Positions 10,626 to 21,083 of a stretch of DNA of 64,000 nt are shown here, piece after piece; positions within the stretch are counted from its first letter, which is position 1; each line of letters starts with the position of its first letter. The stretch lies in contig NW_017265144.1 of the NCBI RefSeq assembly GCF_001638985.1, positions 1-64,000 of the forward strand. The letters are read 5' to 3'. A program made the translations under genes and the position numbers. The notes beneath the pieces are model-generated. The model worked only from the letters and a program-made list of their open reading frames with translations, made no database searches and had not been told where the DNA came from. This DNA is from Phycomyces blakesleeanus NRRL 1555(-) (taxonomy: Eukaryota; Mucoromycota; Mucoromycetes; Mucorales; Phycomycetaceae).

Positions 10626-12551
10626 ATGGGATTCTCAGAACTACCATTCGAAATTCTTTTGAAAATTGCCAATAATCTATGGAGAAGGGAATTGCTGGCT
10701 TGTTCTCTGACGTGCAAGGGATGGAGACACCCGTTTCTAATGGTTCTGTGGAAAGATATAGGCATTCATTTCCCTAAAGAAATGAAAGCATTCATCAACA
10801 GTACTAAAGCCTCAAAGAATATATCCAACTCACCGTCCCACTTGATTCACACTTTAAACATATACCTTAATTTCTATGAGCTCAAAAGTCTCGATATGGA
10901 TATTTCTGTCATATTTAAATACATGGATAACTTAAAGTGCCTGTACCTAGGAGATATAGACTATAAATCTATTTACACAGAAACAACAAAATCAGAAAAA
11001 GTGTGGACGTCTCTGGAAAGCTTGAAAATACGATACCCTAGAGCACCTGAGACACAGTCAGCAAAGAACGTACTTGAATTTATATGTGCATGCAACAAGC
11101 TTCAGAAACTATACATATTTGAGGAAGGACAGAGTTATAACACAGAGTTTAATGTGGATGACTTTGACAACATGCACCAAAACTTGCAAAATCTATCGTC
11201 TGTCAACTTTCAAATATATCTCAACCCTGACTTTTCGACTACAATGAACAAAATCTCAAGTACAAAACCAGCTTTTGGCGTAACATCCCTATATATATGC
11301 TCGAGAGAATATCGCAAATACATAAACGGAAGCACATATGTATGTCATAATAACTGGAATCCTTTGTGGTTATGCTATTTTGGACACAAATATCCAAACT
11401 TACGTTCAATAACGCTAAATGTTGCGGATGCACAAGATAACCCGATAAATTCCGACCAGAAGCAAGCAGCCATATCTCTTTTCCGATCCAATCCAAACGC
11501 ATTTCGACACCTGGAAGTATTCAAATTTGCGACCGACACCTATTTCGAGTCTTCGGATTTTGTTTTATGGGATTTGCTTTGTGCGTTAAGACTCCCGCTT
11601 AAGCATTTGAAGTTAGATGCGACAAGATCTGGCAAAGTAGATCCTTCGTACCCAATGGACGTCAACAGGATCTTACAATATGTTTCCGAAAAAATTGAAA
11701 AACTTTCGCTCACAGGGTTTATATATAACAGAGACCACGAAAATACAACCCTGGAACTATCCTATTATTGTCCGTTTTTGACGAAACTATGCATCAGAGG
11801 AAAAAATGTGTCTCTTAATCTAGACAATGTATTAGAGAAATGCGCGGCTCTAAAGAAACTGAAGTTCGCTGGTGAAAAACTATTCGTTAATACGAACATG
11901 ATATCCGAAGAGCCAAAGCAACAACATGGACTACAGAAACTGATGCTTTATGATTGTACTATAAAGGCCGAATTATTTCATTACATATCCTTCAGGTGTA
12001 GAAGTCTGGACGATATGACTTTGAGGAATCTGTTCATCGTGGAATCTATTTGTGAAGAAACCGGGCGTTTATTAGTCGATATGTCATATACTTTCTTAAA
12101 GAGTCTGCAAATCGGCAAGATTAAATACGGTAAACCATACCAACAAATTGATCAAGATGGTCTTGGTATGACACTCTTGTCTCAGATAAGCAAACCTCGG
12201 CTATTCTATGAAAGAAGCGAAACCCAAGAAAATGAGATAGATTCAACGTGCCATATAATTGAAAGCTACGATCTCGAATGGTTGTATACATATGTATACA
12301 TTCTGGTTAATTATATTCCCGTCACAGACACTACGGAAATTTCGCACGAAGACGTCCCTTTTGTACTCGAATACTTTAAGAACTTTCAGTTTAATAAGGT
12401 CTACTCACCTTTAAATGATCACGACTTGTATTATGAAGAGGAACCAGAGAACTGCTGGAAGTACGAACTTTATAAAGGATACGGAGAATTCAGATTTGGC
12501 AAGGTTGAATATTCCCCTTTGATATTGGCAGCGACCGAAGACGAATTTTAG
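10626..12551 (+). CDS. F-box domain protein, LRR-like (F-box copy 1)
   Basis: A single-exon gene of 641 aa. The F-box occupies about residues 3-48: LPFEILLKIA, then SLTCKGWRHPF and LWKD, the standard pattern by which F-box proteins bind Skp1. The rest has recurring Leu-spaced segments ending in short beta/alpha units, as in leucine-rich repeat substrate-recognition domains, though no canonical LRR could be aligned by eye. The likely role is substrate adaptor in an SCF ubiquitin ligase; the substrate is unknown. The start sits just after a CT-rich tract and TTTATACAATTATTATT, the same arrangement as in the paralogues. A block after the stop with an AATAAA at 12587 resembles the third copy. It is the only full-length intact member of its subfamily in the window. 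Confidence 0.9.
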   Translation: MGFSELPFEILLKIANNLWRRELLACSLTCKGWRHPFLMVLWKDIGIHFPKEMKAFINSTKASKNISNSPSHLIHTLNIYLNFYELKSLDMDISVIFKYMDNLKCLYLGDIDYKSIYTETTKSEKVWTSLESLKIRYPRAPETQSAKNVLEFICACNKLQKLYIFEEGQSYNTEFNVDDFDNMHQNLQNLSSVNFQIYLNPDFSTTMNKISSTKPAFGVTSLYICSREYRKYINGSTYVCHNNWNPLWLCYFGHKYPNLRSITLNVADAQDNPINSDQKQAAISLFRSNPNAFRHLEVFKFATDTYFESSDFVLWDLLCALRLPLKHLKLDATRSGKVDPSYPMDVNRILQYVSEKIEKLSLTGFIYNRDHENTTLELSYYCPFLTKLCIRGKNVSLNLDNVLEKCAALKKLKFAGEKLFVNTNMISEEPKQQHGLQKLMLYDCTIKAELFHYISFRCRSLDDMTLRNLFIVESICEETGRLLVDMSYTFLKSLQIGKIKYGKPYQQIDQDGLGMTLLSQISKPRLFYERSETQENEIDSTCHIIESYDLEWLYTYVYILVNYIPVTDTTEISHEDVPFVLEYFKNFQFNKVYSPLNDHDLYYEEEPENCWKYELYKGYGEFRFGKVEYSPLILAATEDEF

Positions 12552-12600
12552 GTAATATGTTGTATAAGAGACTATTTTCAAAAGCAAATAAAGCAAAGCA
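12552..12600 (+). terminator. conserved 3' block and polyadenylation signal of F-box copy 1
   Basis: The sequence after the stop contains an ACTATTTTCAAAAGC block followed by AATAAA at 12587-12592. Closely similar blocks follow the dead copy (near 15560-15590) and the third copy (41640-41675), so it is probably a shared 3' UTR. Confidence 0.55.
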
Positions 12601-13080
12601 AAAAAAGATACACAGACAACATACTGTGATGTTTCATTCTGAGGGTATTAAGACAAGGAATTAATCGTGGAAAAGAAGTCATAAAACAAAGTAATAGATC
12701 TTAATAGTAAAATATCTAATTTTGAGCTATCGAATTATCAATACAATGAGATAGCTGCTATGTATTTGACTGAATGTTTAAGTGCTGGTTGATAATGTCC
12801 ATTTGTCACCTCTTCTTGTGTAATCTTTAAGTACTTTGTGATCATTGGGCTTTTATTTTAAAATAAAAAAGACAACTGTAGTCGCACTCTGAAACCTAAT
12901 TGCTTTTGGTTGTCTGTTATTCATTCTCACTTCCCCGAGCATCTCTCTATTTCTTGTCCTCCATTAAAGAAGTACAATGTGTTGCAAAAGTCAAAAGCTG
13001 AATAAGCAAGATATTAGTGTGTTATACATTCATAATACAGTCTTCTTATTAAAGCAAATGGAAAAGGCACTACAGGAACA
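12601..13080. other. intergenic, partly similar to DNA upstream of F-box copy 4
   Basis: There is no gene. Words such as AGCAAGATATTAGTGTGTTA near 13005 resemble DNA near 63395, upstream of the fourth F-box gene, so the duplicated segment may reach beyond the promoter block annotated next. Confidence 0.4.
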
Positions 13081-13617
13081 ACTTGAACTGGCTATAGTTA
13101 TTTGATATCAAATACAGCTATATACGAAAGTATTCTTTTCACAACACTTTTATACTGACCCGGTGAATAAAATGCATTGGTGTTTCTTGTATCGCTCATC
13201 GCAATGAACTTAAAAGTAGTTACATAACTATAAAAATGTTCCAAAGTAGTTAAATAGCTCTTTTGTTATTTGTTCCTTAATAAAATTGTCCTTTCTATCC
13301 GTATTCATTTTCTTGGCACTGATTTTGACATTCACACCACATATTCTACCCACCATATGTCAATAACAGCAATATTATTTATCTTTAGCTATCTGTGTGT
13401 GAATAGCTGACTGCGCCTTGTACATCTTTATTGTTACCTCAATGATTCGAATGTAGCCGAAATTGTGGCCCACGATATCAGTTTTCTGCAGCATTTCTTT
13501 TTCTCTTCTTTTAGCTGTCGATTTTAATTTTATCGCATACATATATCCGGTTCTAACCCCACCTTTCACCTCTCTCTCTCTCTCTATCTATCTATCTGTC
13601 TTTATATAATTATTTTT
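13081..13617 (+). promoter_or_regulatory. shared upstream region of F-box family (dead copy)
   Basis: Two blocks match the upstream DNA of F-box copies 3 and 4. The distal block runs from ACTTGAACTG to TATTTGATATCAAATAC. The proximal block, from about 13405, includes TGCGCCTTGTACATCTTTAT, then ATATCAGTTTTC, then TCGATTTTAATTTTAT, and ends in a CT tract before the ATG. Here the blocks are about 200 bp further apart than in the other copies. Confidence 0.65.
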
Positions 13618-15540
13618 ATGAAAGCGCCAGATTTACCATTCAAAATTCTTACGCAGATTGCTAATAAAATGTAGGCAAAAGACAGACGCTCTTGTGCTCT
13701 TACGTGCAAAAGATGAAGATACCCATTTCAAAGTGCTCTGTAGAGAAACATACGTATTTATTCCGAGAAAGGCACTTAAAGAGTTATAGACATTATTAAA
13801 GCTTCCCAAAAGCTTCCCTCACTACACGGTACCTGGGTTCGCAGTTTACAAATGCATCAGTGGAATTCTTATCCAGATATACCAGAAGTACTTATCTCTG
13901 ACTTATTCAACTACCTGCCAAACTTGAAGCAATTGGATGTAACGGATAAAAGCTGTTAAAGTATTTACAGAGAGGTAGCAAGATCAGACGAAATGTGGAA
14001 GTCTTTGGAAATTTTGGGAATAGAATACGGTGTCCATGAAGAGGGACAGAGACCGAAAAACCTAGTTGAATTTATAAATGCTTGTAGCATGCTCCAAAGA
14101 TTATACCTGGACAATAACAAAGATGGTTTTCGCCCGGAGTTCGGTGTGGGTAACTTTGAAAAGATGTACCAAAACTTACAAAGCCTATTGTCTATCAAGG
14201 CTACATTATATCTCACTCCTGATTTTTCAGCTACACTGGATGAAATACCAAATACGAAGCCGGCTTTTGCAGTGACGTTCTTAGATATAAATACAAAACA
14301 ATAAGAGGCAAAATGCGAGAAGTATAATGAAGGTTGAAGTAACTAGAATCCTTTGTGGCTGTACTATTTTGGATACTTGTATCCAAATTTGTGGTCTCTA
14401 AAGCTAAATGCCACGAACATAGATAGCGACCCGATAAACTCAGATCAAAGGCAAACAGTCATATCTCTTTTTCGATTCAATCCAAACGCATTTCGACATC
14501 TAAAATCATTCAGCCTTGCAACCGACAAACATTTTGAAATTTTTGACTTTGTTTTATGGAAATTGCTTTGTCCATTAGGAGTCTCTCTTAAACGTTTGAA
14601 ATTGAATGCAAACCAAGATAACGGGTAAGACTATACACATCCAATGGATTTTAACATAATTCTACAGTCGTTTTCTGAAACACTCGAGATTATTTGGCTT
14701 GCAGGGTTTATGATTAGCGGGAATAACAATAATTTGGATATAAGAATATACTCTTATTGCCCATTTTTGACAAGGATTTACATCAGTGGCGACAATGTGG
14801 ATCTTCTAATAGATGATATATTGGACAGTTGTCCGGCCCTCAAACGACTGGGATTTCGTGGTAGAGCATTTCTCATTAAACCAAACCCAACAACCGAGGA
14901 TCTAAAACTACAGCAATATGGACTACAGACCTTAAGTCTATACCGGTGTACTGAATTTGCTAAAGTATTGAATTATATCTCTTTAAGGTGCAAAAGATTG
15001 AGAGATATGACTTTGAATAATTTGTGGGTCCTAGGATTTAGATGTAAAAATCCTGGAGATTTGCTAATTGATATGTCATATACTCTCTTAAACACTCTGG
15101 AAATTGGAATTGTTGAATACAGTACATCATCCAAACAAACAGGTAGAGATGATGCTGTCAGCCTGATACTCCTGTCTCAGCCAAACGACCCTCGATTGTC
15201 AGACGAAAATAAAGAAAGAAAGAAAACTGAGATTGATCCAAAATCCCCTCTATTAGCGAGTCACCATATTTATTGGCTATATACATATGAGTACGAGCAG
15301 ATTACTTGTAGAACTGGCAAAAAAACTATAGTACTTTCAGAGGAAAAAGTCGATATCATACTTAAATACTATCAAAACGTTCGGTTGAATACAACCAGTC
15401 CTAATTTTAAAGATGATAGCTCGTATGATGGATACGAGTGAGAGGACAACTGGAAACAAGAGCTTTACAAAGGATACGGCGAATTGAGATTTGGCAATAT
15501 TAAGGCCGTTTATGTTATGTCTGAGGCAAGTGATTATTGA
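13618..15540 (+). pseudogene. dead F-box paralogue: many stops, no frameshift
   Basis: The whole 641-codon length can be read in one frame and aligns with F-box copy 1, yet it is interrupted by at least ten stops at 13672, 13714, 13741, 13777, 13957, 14302, 14335, 14344, 14626 and 15439. No insertion or deletion breaks the frame. Three stops fall where paralogues have tryptophan: in the CKGW motif, in the LW motif, and in the NPLW-preceding NWN motif. That implies TGG to TGA or TAG. The glycine before the first of these is also changed to Arg (GGA to AGA). The F-box itself is destroyed. Open pieces remain at 13993-14304, 14353-14628 and 14644-15441. It cannot yield a full protein. Confidence 0.9.
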
Positions 15541-15559
15541 TTTAGGAAATATACTGTAT

Positions 15560-16020
15560 AATAGGTTCTTTTCAAAAGAAGATTAAGTAAAGTAGAAAGC
15601 AAGATAAGCAGCAAACCTACTTAAACAATATACTATAAGCTTAATTATAAGCTTGATAGAACAAGAAATAAATGGTGGATAAGTAAATTTGTAAACCAAG
15701 GTGCAAAGTCTCAATAGCAAAATATCTAATTTCCAGTTGTCCTGTTACCAATATGATATTAATAACGATAGCTAGTAGCAGTATTATAATCGTTTCTGGA
15801 ACAAGAATATATAATATATTACAGTATAAATAATATATAAAATAAACCAACTTCTGTCAATGTATGTGATCTTTATATGTATAAATGGTAATGAACCAGA
15901 AGCACCAATTGAAACACACACAATTATAAGACCTTGATCCACTGACTTCTCTTTTCCTTATTCTTTGTTTCTTATTCTGTGTGAGGTGTACGAATAAGAT
16001 TTTAAAAAGGACAATAGGTA
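15560..16020. other. intergenic
   Basis: Apart from the decayed F-box 3' block near 15560-15590 I see only AT-rich unique sequence and no gene. Confidence 0.5.
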
Positions 16021-16024
16021 CAGT

Positions 16025-16250
16025 GAGAGTGTTGTTTATATAGACATTAGGTTATCTAATTTAAAATATCTGTCAGTTAGTAATCGGTTATAACTTAAGC
16101 AGTGTCGAGTGCATGAGTGCCTGGTATATATATATATATATGTGTGTGTGTTACATTCCTGAGGTGTGACCCTGCCAAGCTTATTAGCAAGAAAAGACCA
16201 GTGTTTTGGTTGTGGAATCTGTTCTTCATTCAATTGTGGTATACAGACCA
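16025..16250. mobile_element. diverged arm of the foldback element
   Basis: The end GACCAGTGTTTTGGTTGTGG, followed by a block close to TCTGTTCTTCATTCAATTGTGG, matches the outer right arm of the 5.3-5.8 kb foldback element. The other end starts with GAGAGTGTTGTTTAT, similar to its centre. A TA/TG microsatellite interrupts it. No inverted partner lies next to it. Confidence 0.5.
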
Positions 16251-16259
16251 CAAATACTC

Positions 16260-17370
16260 AAGATTATCAGCTTTGTAGTGACCATGCTTTTTGCGAATAC
16301 TTCTAATTATCCTTATATAATATTATACGATTTAAAGAAAGAAAGTAAGAAAAACAGTTAAAATATACACATACAATTTTCTTAAAGTGTAAACAGGATT
16401 TCATTGAGAAGGTCAAAAAAGGACTAAATATTTTATCAAATGTTTTCCGAAATGCAATTGCTGGTTTTGCTTTAACATCACCTTAGGTTCTCTTGAGTTA
16501 ATATGATTTAGCATAGTCATATCATGTGACTTATACATTGAACATGGTGTTATTTTTTATTCTTCATGGGCGACTTTGTCTAACTCCTTAAGAATTGCTG
16601 AACCAAGTTCCTTTGCCCTTATTATTTGATCCAAATAACTTCAGGTACTCTCAATAGAACTGAGAGCTTGGCTATTTGACGATCATGTCACTATTGGCAC
16701 ATTGTTAACTTTTTTGTTACATCCCTCAATTATCAGTGCCTGATTAAAAAGAGTAGTGTTTTCTTTATAGATGAGTTTCCCATCATTCCTTTTGCATTGA
16801 TCATTAAAAATGAAAGGATCTTCCTTTCAAACAGCTGTATATACTCATATGTCCCATAATTTACCGTTACTTTTTTTTAATAGGTTAACTCTTCTTGTCC
16901 ATATACGAACAGAAAAAAAAACGTCAAAGAACTGGTTCTAAATGGTGTAAAACACTCTCATTTAGAATTGAAAAGAAAGAAAAAAGTCTTTTACATTTTT
17001 TTCTTGTTAAAACTGTGTCAGCCTGTCTCCATATTTGATTTGTTATATGTTTAACTGTTAAGGGTATGTCTGTCTTATACAAAATGATGGTGAATAAAGG
17101 TGCCGTTAAGAGTACAGCCGATATTTTTTTTTCATAATCTGAAAGTTGATTTCTTTTGTTTCCTAAGAATAGTATGTTTAATATGCTGAGACCTTGTGAT
17201 ATTTGAGAGAGTAAAGCCTTTTTTTCTTTTAAAAAAGAATAAACAAAAATACTATTCGTTTTAGGTAATATACTTTTTCGAGCTTGAGAAATATTTGTTA
17301 ACTCTTATAATGGTATGTATACGTGTACCCATTAAAGATATAACAAAAGTTTATGACAATATTTTTATTC
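16260..17370. other. intergenic
   Basis: AT-rich sequence with poly-T and poly-A runs. No ORF, splice-linked exon or repeat family was recognised. Confidence 0.5.
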
Positions 17371-17374
17371 TGTG

Positions 17375-17580
17375 GTATGGTATGGTGTACATACTGTATT
17401 TCGAGTTGTAATACAAACCCCACATCCAAGTCTCTGGTTGCAAATTTCTAACGACCCTGGCAAACTATCAATCTCAGGGACAGTTACACATACACACAAA
17501 CCAGACAAGCACATTTACTTTACACTGCCTTAATAACAACCGACCATTATTTGACATATAGCTTTATACTAATGAATCCA
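17375..17580. mobile_element. second diverged foldback arm
   Basis: Blocks such as CTGGCAAACTATCAATCTCA, GGGACAGTTACACATACA and AACAACCGACCATTA follow the same order as the left arm of the 5.3 kb foldback element, with many substitutions. Together with the 16.0 kb fragment it could be the remains of one element whose arms were pushed apart, or two independent fragments. Confidence 0.45.
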
Positions 17581-17599
17581 AAATTAATAAATAAATCTA

Positions 17600-18789
17600 C
17601 TCAATAAGCTATATATTCATTATTATTATTATTTATTCGTTTTCTGAAATATTAGGCACTAATCCCTACACCTAAGCCCAGAAGCTAAACAAAAAATCAA
17701 TTTTTTCTGAAGCAAATTCATAAAAATAAAATAGCCTCTCAAAGAAAATGTTAATACAAAGCAAAATGGTCTAAGTTCATAAAACCAACGTTGGGTTGAA
17801 TCACATTCTCTAGATATCTTTTCCATAGTTCCATTTTGGATATTTACTACTCATACCTTCTAATATATATATATATATATGAAAATCATTCTATTGTATT
17901 GTACCATATGTCGTCTATCTAATTGAATAAATATCTTGACCTTTTCTTCTTCTTCTTTCAACTCTAATCCCATAATATTGCTTTAAAGTAAATATTTCTT
18001 GAATCATTTTAATCTGCTTACACTAACCGTCTGTCTGATCATTCCAACATTCAATATCACAATCAAGAACTAAAAAGAATTGATCAGCACACATCATTAC
18101 ACACGCAAATATTGCGTAAAAAATTAGTGGTTCAACAAAGATTCCATTAATTGGTCAAGCAAGTCTGTAACGAAGCACACATTAAACACAGTAAAATTAT
18201 ATATATTTTATTTCATTTTCTTTAGTGATTTGTATACATCACATACACTAATATGTATTTCCCTGCTTATCGATCAATTCACTTATTTGTGGATACTATA
18301 CTACATATACATATAACCCTTGATTCTAAGAAAGACAGAAATAAATAAAAACCATGGTAACCAAAATAAGCTCATTCTAAAACACACATATATATATATC
18401 ACCGAGTAAGACCACTTTTTTAAAAAAAAAGATTTCGAGTGATTTTTTTTTCAAGAAATAAATATATATATGTATATGTTATATGTGTAGTGTGAAGTGT
18501 ATGTATCAAGACTAGTGTAGTGTCATTTTCACATTTTTTTTTGTTTTTTCAGTAAAATGGACCCTGAACAGTCACTTAGTCAGTTGTCACATCTTGATAC
18601 AACACACACGCACACGCACATTATGTATTGAAATTAAAATGTGATATTTCGTTTCGTTTCGTCAGCCCTATTCTACCCTACCCGCTCCACCTATACACTC
18701 AATACCCAACCTCTTGGACCTCATACACTTCTTCACGGTCCATTTGATCAAATAATACCCTTTATATATACATATATACATATACAATA
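17600..18789. other. intergenic and upstream region of the DUF1748 gene
   Basis: Simple repeats (TA, AAAT, CACACG) and no ORF. From about 18660 the base composition becomes less AT-rich and C-rich on the plus strand, as in a promoter or 5' UTR of the following gene. No defined motif can be called. Confidence 0.4.
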
Positions 18790-19113
18790 ATGTGGGGGAA
18801 ACTCTTTCATTTCTCAGCAGACGCAGTACTCATCTCTGCAGTACTTGCTGGCATTAGGCGCAACACAGGATTGCAGTAAGAATCTAATTCTTTCTCTCTC
18901 TCTTTTACATTATTGCAAGTTGAAATCTTACATTGTTGCTCTGAAATTCCTAGACCTTCTCTTTCAACAATTGAGAATGAAGACGTGCGCACATATGCCC
19001 AAAAGTATCTCAACATAGGTGAATGGGTACTGGATTCCGGAATTGTGTTTATGAACAACTCATCCTACTTTGAGCGTAACAATAACCAAGATGGTGGTAG
19101 CTCTAAGCGTTAA
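18790..19113 (+). CDS. DUF1748 family small protein
   Basis: A two-exon gene of 81 aa: exons 18790-18875 and 18954-19113, with a 78-bp GTAAGA...TAG intron splitting a Gln codon. The N-terminus MWGKLFHFSADAVLIS, the following VLAGIRRNTGL and the later YLNIGEWVLDSG...SSYFER match the fungal DUF1748 family, which usually has 75-90 residues. The family is short and conserved across fungi. Its function is not established; the hydrophobic N-terminal helix suggests membrane association. The ATG is fixed by the family N-terminus. The C-terminal tail (NNNQDGGSSKR) is low-complexity. Confidence 0.88.
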
Positions 19114-19902
19114 TTAGATTAACAAGATCATGATTATGATTATGATTATGATTATGAGTACAATTATTTTATTTTATTTTAAAAAAAAACAAAACAAATA
19201 ATTCCCTTTTTCACATACACACACACACGCACACACATACGTATAAACTTATATTTCTTGTACTTTTTTTTGCTTGCACTAAAATTTATACCATGTAGAT
19301 AACAATAAATTACGAACGACATACTGATGAATATATCTAATCCATCGGGTAGCTTGTTTGTATATATATATTAGAGAGCAAGAAAGGTAGAGGTAGAGGT
19401 ATTAGTAGTTTTAAAGACAAACTATATGGTTAATAATCAAATTTGATGTATTCAATTCACTATAGTTATCATTATAAGAAAAGGTTAAAGATTAACGGTT
19501 GTTAATGATGATGATGATGTTGGGATGGTGATTACGATGGTAGTTATGGTCAGATAAGGTTTACGGATTTTTGTAGCCTATAGTTTGTATTAAGAAAAAA
19601 AAACAACAACAACAAAGGAACAAGATAGTAAGTGGCTTCTTTGGATTACGTAGAAATTAGCCATTTATTTACAGGCACACAAGAATAAATAAAAGCTTAT
19701 TTTGTGGTTATCAAAATAACAACAACAACAACAACAACAATAATAATAATAATGGAATATTTGTTCAATCAATTCAACCCTCATCCAATGATAATAATGA
19801 TAAATATGATGATTATGATGGTTTATTTGACTCTTTAATTAAATAGATGTACATATATGTTTGTAGCTTGTAGAATGAAACTCCCTTGTTGACTTCTTTT
19901 TT
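19114..19902. other. intergenic with trinucleotide-type repeats
   Basis: It contains (GATTAT)n at 19131-19155, (CAA)n/(TAA)n near 19720-19755 and ATG-rich stretches. No gene is seen. Confidence 0.6.
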
Positions 19903-20259
19903 TTAGATAAAGGATGGGTGTGGTGGGTAAGAGTGTGGACTTTGATCATTGGAAGAGGATGACCAGGGAGAAATGGGATGACCTGGTGAGACGGGACCTT
20001 GATCTTCCCAGAGGGAATGGGACGAACCTAGATCTGGAGAGGACCAGGGAGAATACTGCAAATCATCTTGTGTTTCATGTGCTGTGTTGAACAGTGGCGG
20101 GATGGCGATAAATGTTGGCCTTCCTTTACGCTTTAGGGACTGGGATGTAAGTCCTTTTGTTGAACTATGTTGGATAGGTATAATCTTCTGAGATGGTTTG
20201 TCTGGGACAACAGGTACACAAGTGACTGTGACGGGTTCCAAACTTGAATCAGGAATCAT
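19903..20259 (-). CDS. hypothetical Ser/Pro-rich small ORF
   Basis: A 118-codon minus-strand ORF in sequence clearly richer in GC than its surroundings. It starts after an AT-rich (TAAAA)n tract. The first half has basic and hydrophobic residues (QKIIPIQHSS, then LKRKGRPTF). The second half is Ser/Pro/Trp-rich with two PWSS motifs and ends HPSFI. I recognise no domain. It could be a complete small gene or the last exon of a gene whose other exons I cannot find. It is about 0.8 kb downstream of the WRKY-like gene on the same strand, and a missed intron linking the two is not supported. Confidence 0.4.
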   Translation of the reverse strand: MIPDSSLEPVTVTCVPVVPDKPSQKIIPIQHSSTKGLTSQSLKRKGRPTFIAIPPLFNTAHETQDDLQYSPWSSPDLGSSHSLWEDQGPVSPGHPISPWSSSSNDQSPHSYPPHPSFI

Positions 20260-21083
20260 TTTTATTTTATTTTATTTTATTCTATTTTATTGTAAAGAAT
20301 CAACAAGCCATAAAGAAGTCCTCAAGGGAAAGGAACAAATAGAGAGAGGGAGAGAGAGGGAGGAGGAGTAAAAGAGTAGAGATGTGGGATATTTGTTACT
20401 GATATTTATCGCAAAAAAAATATGTGCTAAAATAATCAAAAATATATAATAGAAATAATAATAATAATATTTTAATGTGAATGTGAATGTGAATGATGAT
20501 GATGTAAATACCTAATTTATAGTGCAATTCCATTTTGTATTTTAAAAGACCATTTCATTCATATAATCATCTTGATTTTAGCTTTAATATATACAAAATT
20601 CCTATTTTGCTTTGATCGATTAATTATACAAACAAATACATACAGATATGCTTTTGTAAAGAATTGTTTGCATTTAAATAATAGTATCAAGTAACAAGCT
20701 CCTTATTATTTATATCTGTTTATTCACACGCACATTTATTTGGATCAAACTATTCAATTCCCCCTCCTTCAGACAAACTACACAAGGAATATTTGACGTC
20801 ATTAAATCTAGCTTGGACGATCAATTTCATTATTTTCTTTCCCCACTTTCTCCTTCTCTTTTCATGTACTGTCATGTACTGTCATGTACTGTCATGTATT
20901 GTCACGAATTGTCACGAATTGTTATGGCTTGCATAATGTATTAATATTTATTTAATTTTAACGTAAAGTAATGTAATGTAATGTAATTCAATTCAATTCA
21001 ATTCAATTTAATGTGATTTGATTTAAGTTATTTTAATTTAATTTAGTCCACTTTTATTTTGTAATTTTGTGATTTTGTGATTT
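20260..21083. repeat. intergenic rich in short tandem repeats
   Basis: It includes (TTTTA)n at 20262-20292, a roughly 10-bp repeat of the CATGTACTGT type with about seven copies at 20862-20930 that drifts to CACGAATTGT, and (GTAAT)/(CAATT) repeats near 20970-21010. No gene is seen. Confidence 0.6.
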
